Source: JARROD01 sp037384225 (GTDB lineage: Bacteria > Pseudomonadota > Gammaproteobacteria > Pseudomonadales > Cellvibrionaceae). Taken from it: a DNA stretch of 8,839 nt. Positions 6,675 through 8,839 of this stretch are shown here, piece by piece (position 1 is the stretch's first letter; the number at the start of each line of letters is the position of its first letter). Below the pieces are notes generated by a model, which saw nothing but the letters and a program-made list of their open reading frames with translations, ran no database searches and had not been told where the DNA came from. The DNA lies in the NCBI GenBank assembly GCA_037384225.1, contig JARROD010000186.1:1-8839 (forward strand). Reading direction: 5' to 3'. A program made the translations under genes and the position numbers.

Positions 6675-7736
6675 CTAATCGCCCAGCAAATGCCATTGTA
6701 CCGCTGTACCTCGCTCTATACGCTGTTTTGCTTTTTTTCCGATAATTTCTTCATAGTGTTTTGGCGCCAAACCGTAACCTGGGCGAATACGGCGCACATG
6801 ATTTTCTGTGATAGTTTCCCCCGGTTGTAGGTCTTTTACAAAATATAGAGAGCGCCTGAATTTCAGGCTCTCACTCTCTACCGGCTTGCGTTCGTAGCCG
6901 GCAACGCCTAAGGATTTATGCGCAATCTCGGTTTCCTGGACAAGACGTTTTAGCTCATCAGGCTCAATTGAAAACACTGAATCAGGACCTTTGTCGTCAC
7001 GGTCAAGTGTGAAATGTTTTTCTATCAAGCATGCGCCTAGAACAACTGATGAAACAGCGACGGCAGTGCCTAAAGTGTGATCGGATAACCCTGGAATAAT
7101 ATTGAAGCGCGTTGCCAGATCGGGGATAGTTGCAAGATTCGCCTGCTCAAAGGGCGCCGGATAGGCACTGATACAATGTAGGGCCACAATATTACTACAC
7201 CCATTATCTCGCGCGGTTTGAATTGCCTCGTTAATTTCTTCAAGATTTGCCATCCCAGTGGAAATAATCATCGGTTTACCGGTTTGGGCAACTTTTTTAA
7301 TCAGAGGTAAATCAGTTGCCTCAAATGAAGCTATTTTATAGGCTGGAGCGCCAAGATCTTCTAACAACTCCACTGCTGTTTCGTCAAAGGGTGTGGAGAA
7401 GATTGTTATGCCTATTTCATGGGCTTTATCAAACAATTGTTTGTGCCATTCAAACGGCGTGTGAGCCCATTCATAAAGTCTGTAGAGGTTATAGCCATTC
7501 CACAATCCACCGTGAATTTGAAAATCTTCTTTATTTGAATCAATTGTCATGGTATCCGGTGTGTATGTTTGGAGTTTTATTGCATCTGCTCCACACTTTG
7601 CCGCTATTTCTATGGTTCTCAGTGCAGTTTCAATATCGCCATTGTGGTTAGCCGATAATTCAGCGACGATGTAAGGCTTATAGTCCGGACCTATTTTTTT
7701 ACCTTCAATTTCAACGTATTTTTTAGTTTTGTTCAT
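6675..7736 (-). CDS. pseI: Pseudaminic acid synthase (NeuB family)
   Basis: A 353-residue enzyme condensing 6-deoxy-AltdiNAc with phosphoenolpyruvate to give pseudaminic acid, step five of the CMP-pseudaminic acid route. Residues ~20-280 form the NeuB TIM barrel: PYIVAELSANHNGDIETALR, DAIKLQTYTPDTMTID, STPFDETAVELLEDLGAPAY and KPMIISTGMANLEE. LSDH (His220) and EKHFTLDRDDKGPDS (His241) match the metal-binding histidines. Residues ~293-350 form the SAF (antifreeze-like) domain that closes the active site of the dimer partner: RRSLYFVKDLQPGETIT and RRIRPGYGLAPKHYEEIIGK. The extended DSNKEDFQIHGGLWNGYNLY segment favours PseI over sialic or legionaminic acid synthases. It lies 56 nt after pseG in the same direction, and that gene supplies its substrate. 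The ribosome site is weak (AGAAAG). Product specificity rests on family resemblance. Confidence 0.92.
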   Translation of the reverse strand: MNKTKKYVEIEGKKIGPDYKPYIVAELSANHNGDIETALRTIEIAAKCGADAIKLQTYTPDTMTIDSNKEDFQIHGGLWNGYNLYRLYEWAHTPFEWHKQLFDKAHEIGITIFSTPFDETAVELLEDLGAPAYKIASFEATDLPLIKKVAQTGKPMIISTGMANLEEINEAIQTARDNGCSNIVALHCISAYPAPFEQANLATIPDLATRFNIIPGLSDHTLGTAVAVSSVVLGACLIEKHFTLDRDDKGPDSVFSIEPDELKRLVQETEIAHKSLGVAGYERKPVESESLKFRRSLYFVKDLQPGETITENHVRRIRPGYGLAPKHYEEIIGKKAKQRIERGTAVQWHLLGD

Positions 7737-7792
7737 ATTACTTTCTGCTATAATTTTTGCCCAGACGACTAATTCACCTTTACCAACAATAA

Positions 7793-8839
7793 CTACTGTG
7801 CCAAAATTTGCGGGAAAAGCGCCTTTACCACCTGGCTGGCACCTTTTCCATCACAGACACGAAATGCTGACTCACTGAGTTTTCTCCAACTACGGAGATC
7901 AACCACTATTTGTTCAACGGCTGTAGCAATAATGTTTGCACTCACAGCTCGATGCCAACCCAGATTCTTAACTGCTCCCTGCGTCGATAGCGCTACGGCG
8001 ACTTGTTTCTGGTTGTCGGCACTGGTAATCAAAACCGTTGGCAATCCCAGACAACAACGTTCCCAGGCACTGGTGCCAGCCGCTCCAATGGCGAGATCCG
8101 CCGTTAATATTAAAGACGACATATCTACTACATCGCTCCAGAGCTTGACCGTCATTTCCATTGCCTCGACCATTCGTTGAACGTCGGCAAGATGTGGTGC
8201 ATTGCCTCCCAGTACTATATCAACTTCGATTCCGGGCAGCCGCCGAGCAAGCTGTTGTAGTCCAGACAAGGCTTTCACCGTAATATTTTCCGGGTCGGTT
8301 CCGCCCATAGCGATCAATATGCGCCTGACGACCGAGGTATCCAGACGCCGCCGCCGCGCTGCAACTCTGCTCAGCCTGAATTCCGGCCTCAATAAGGCAT
8401 AGTCCGCCCCAATTAACAGGCGGGTGTTTTGATTTACCCAGGGTTGATATTCCACCGGATTGCGACCGTAAGTCTGATCCAGCAGCAGGTCGCAGTCGTA
8501 GCGCCGGTTAGCCAGATCATCGATTACCATTAGACGGTATCCCGACCGTCGTATTCGACTGTGCCAACCGGCATCGAGGCCATAATTATCAACCACCAGC
8601 CAGTCGATAGGCGTCAGTTGTGACAATAGACCGCACGTCTGTTCCGCGTCCCGCTGCACAGTTGTACCCAACCACTCGGACCAACCGACAACCACTGCTG
8701 CCGATTCCGTATTGTGACTGTCACGATTATCACTTACCAACTCAGTAACGTGGGTGTCTCGATTGTCGCTCGCCCACCCCGTATCGTGAGTGTCTCGATT
8801 GTCACTCGCCCCCCCAGCGTCGTGGGTGTCTCGATTACC
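7793..8839 (-). CDS. pseG: UDP-2,4-diacetamido-2,4,6-trideoxy-beta-L-altropyranose hydrolase, 5' end outside the window, with an internal repeat insertion
   Basis: PseG removes UDP from the altropyranose intermediate, step four of pseudaminic acid synthesis, feeding PseI. The visible part matches the family from WLGTTVQRDAEQT onward: DWLVVDNYGLDAGW, VIDDLANRRYDCDLLLDQTY, GADYALLRPEF, RILIAMGGTDPENITVKALS and the nucleotide-binding end GAAGTSAWERCCLGLPTVLI. A TTG at 8740 could be taken as the start. I reject it because the frame has no stop up to 8839, and because the family's N-terminal region (about 80 residues, including the GTGHVMR-type motif with the catalytic His) is not in the window. 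Bases 8693-8839 of the frame encode four 12-residue repeats with the core NRD(T/S)H, where PseG proteins normally have a short variable linker before WLG. Stop is TAG at 7795-7793; 56 nt separate it from pseI. Whether the missing N-terminus is intact cannot be seen here. Confidence 0.88.
   Translation of the reverse strand, partial: GNRDTHDAGGASDNRDTHDTGWASDNRDTHVTELVSDNRDSHNTESAAVVVGWSEWLGTTVQRDAEQTCGLLSQLTPIDWLVVDNYGLDAGWHSRIRRSGYRLMVIDDLANRRYDCDLLLDQTYGRNPVEYQPWVNQNTRLLIGADYALLRPEFRLSRVAARRRRLDTSVVRRILIAMGGTDPENITVKALSGLQQLARRLPGIEVDIVLGGNAPHLADVQRMVEAMEMTVKLWSDVVDMSSLILTADLAIGAAGTSAWERCCLGLPTVLITSADNQKQVAVALSTQGAVKNLGWHRAVSANIIATAVEQIVVDLRSWRKLSESAFRVCDGKGASQVVKALFPQILAQ
8693..8839 (-). 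repeat. In-frame 36-bp tandem repeat (four units, continuing past the edge) inside pseG
   Basis: Four units of exactly 36 bp are visible: 8801-8836, 8765-8800, 8729-8764 and a diverged 8693-8728. Each begins AAT-CG(A/T)-GAC-A(C/G)(C/T)-CAC on the coding strand, giving NRDTHDAGGASD, NRDTHDTGWASD, NRDTHVTELVSD and NRDSHNTESAAV. The first five residues are almost invariant; residues 6-10 vary. Several codon differences are synonymous (CGA/CGT, ACC/ACT, GAC/GAT, AGT/AGC). The nucleotide core GAGACACCCAC is the motif of arrays 1 and 2 and the transposase hairpin. The three bases at the edge fit the end of a further unit. Confidence 0.9.

Noticed and set aside
8738..8740. TTG as the start codon of pseG
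   Set aside because: The same frame is open to the window edge and continues the 12-residue repeat upstream. The PseG N-terminal region is missing, so the true start lies outside the window.

Overview
The window looks like an accessory region of a gammaproteobacterial chromosome, possibly marine. That placement rests on three things: the REP-associated transposase subfamily, the trans-AT polyketide genes and the pseudaminic-acid genes. It is a general impression, not a species call. Almost everything is transcribed leftward; only a small ParD-like antitoxin gene runs rightward.

Left third (1-4001, minus strand; gene order AT, ER, KS): the start of a trans-acyltransferase polyketide synthase (trans-AT PKS) operon. 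The free-standing acyltransferase has an in-frame TAA, the PfaD-type enoyl reductase is intact, and the ketosynthase has lost roughly 70 nt plus the reading frame just after its DPQQR motif. The ketosynthase frame then stays open to the left edge. Both flanking genes are damaged while the middle one is intact, so the cluster is either decaying or carries assembly errors at two sites.

Middle (4002-6674): a 423-nt spacer, a cupin-domain protein, a 318-nt AT-rich spacer, an orphan ParD-like antitoxin whose ParE partner is missing, and a REP-associated tyrosine transposase (RAYT, Y1/HUH family). The spacers carry arrays of a short repeat, consensus GAGACACCCAY. The repeat also forms a hairpin just upstream of the transposase.

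Right third (6675-8839, minus strand): pseG (partial) followed by pseI, consecutive genes for CMP-pseudaminic acid precursors used in flagellin or surface-glycan decoration.

The most unusual feature is that the repeat seen between genes also occurs as an exact 36-bp tandem array inside the pseG reading frame at the right edge. There it encodes a 12-residue protein repeat with the core NRD(T/S)H. Counted by eye, the octamer TGGGTGTC occurs 11 times on the two strands, where chance predicts less than one. Most copies lie left of the transposase in one orientation and right of it in the other, and three lie inside the PKS genes. The simplest reading is a repeat family mobilised or maintained by the resident RAYT that has invaded a coding linker while keeping frame.
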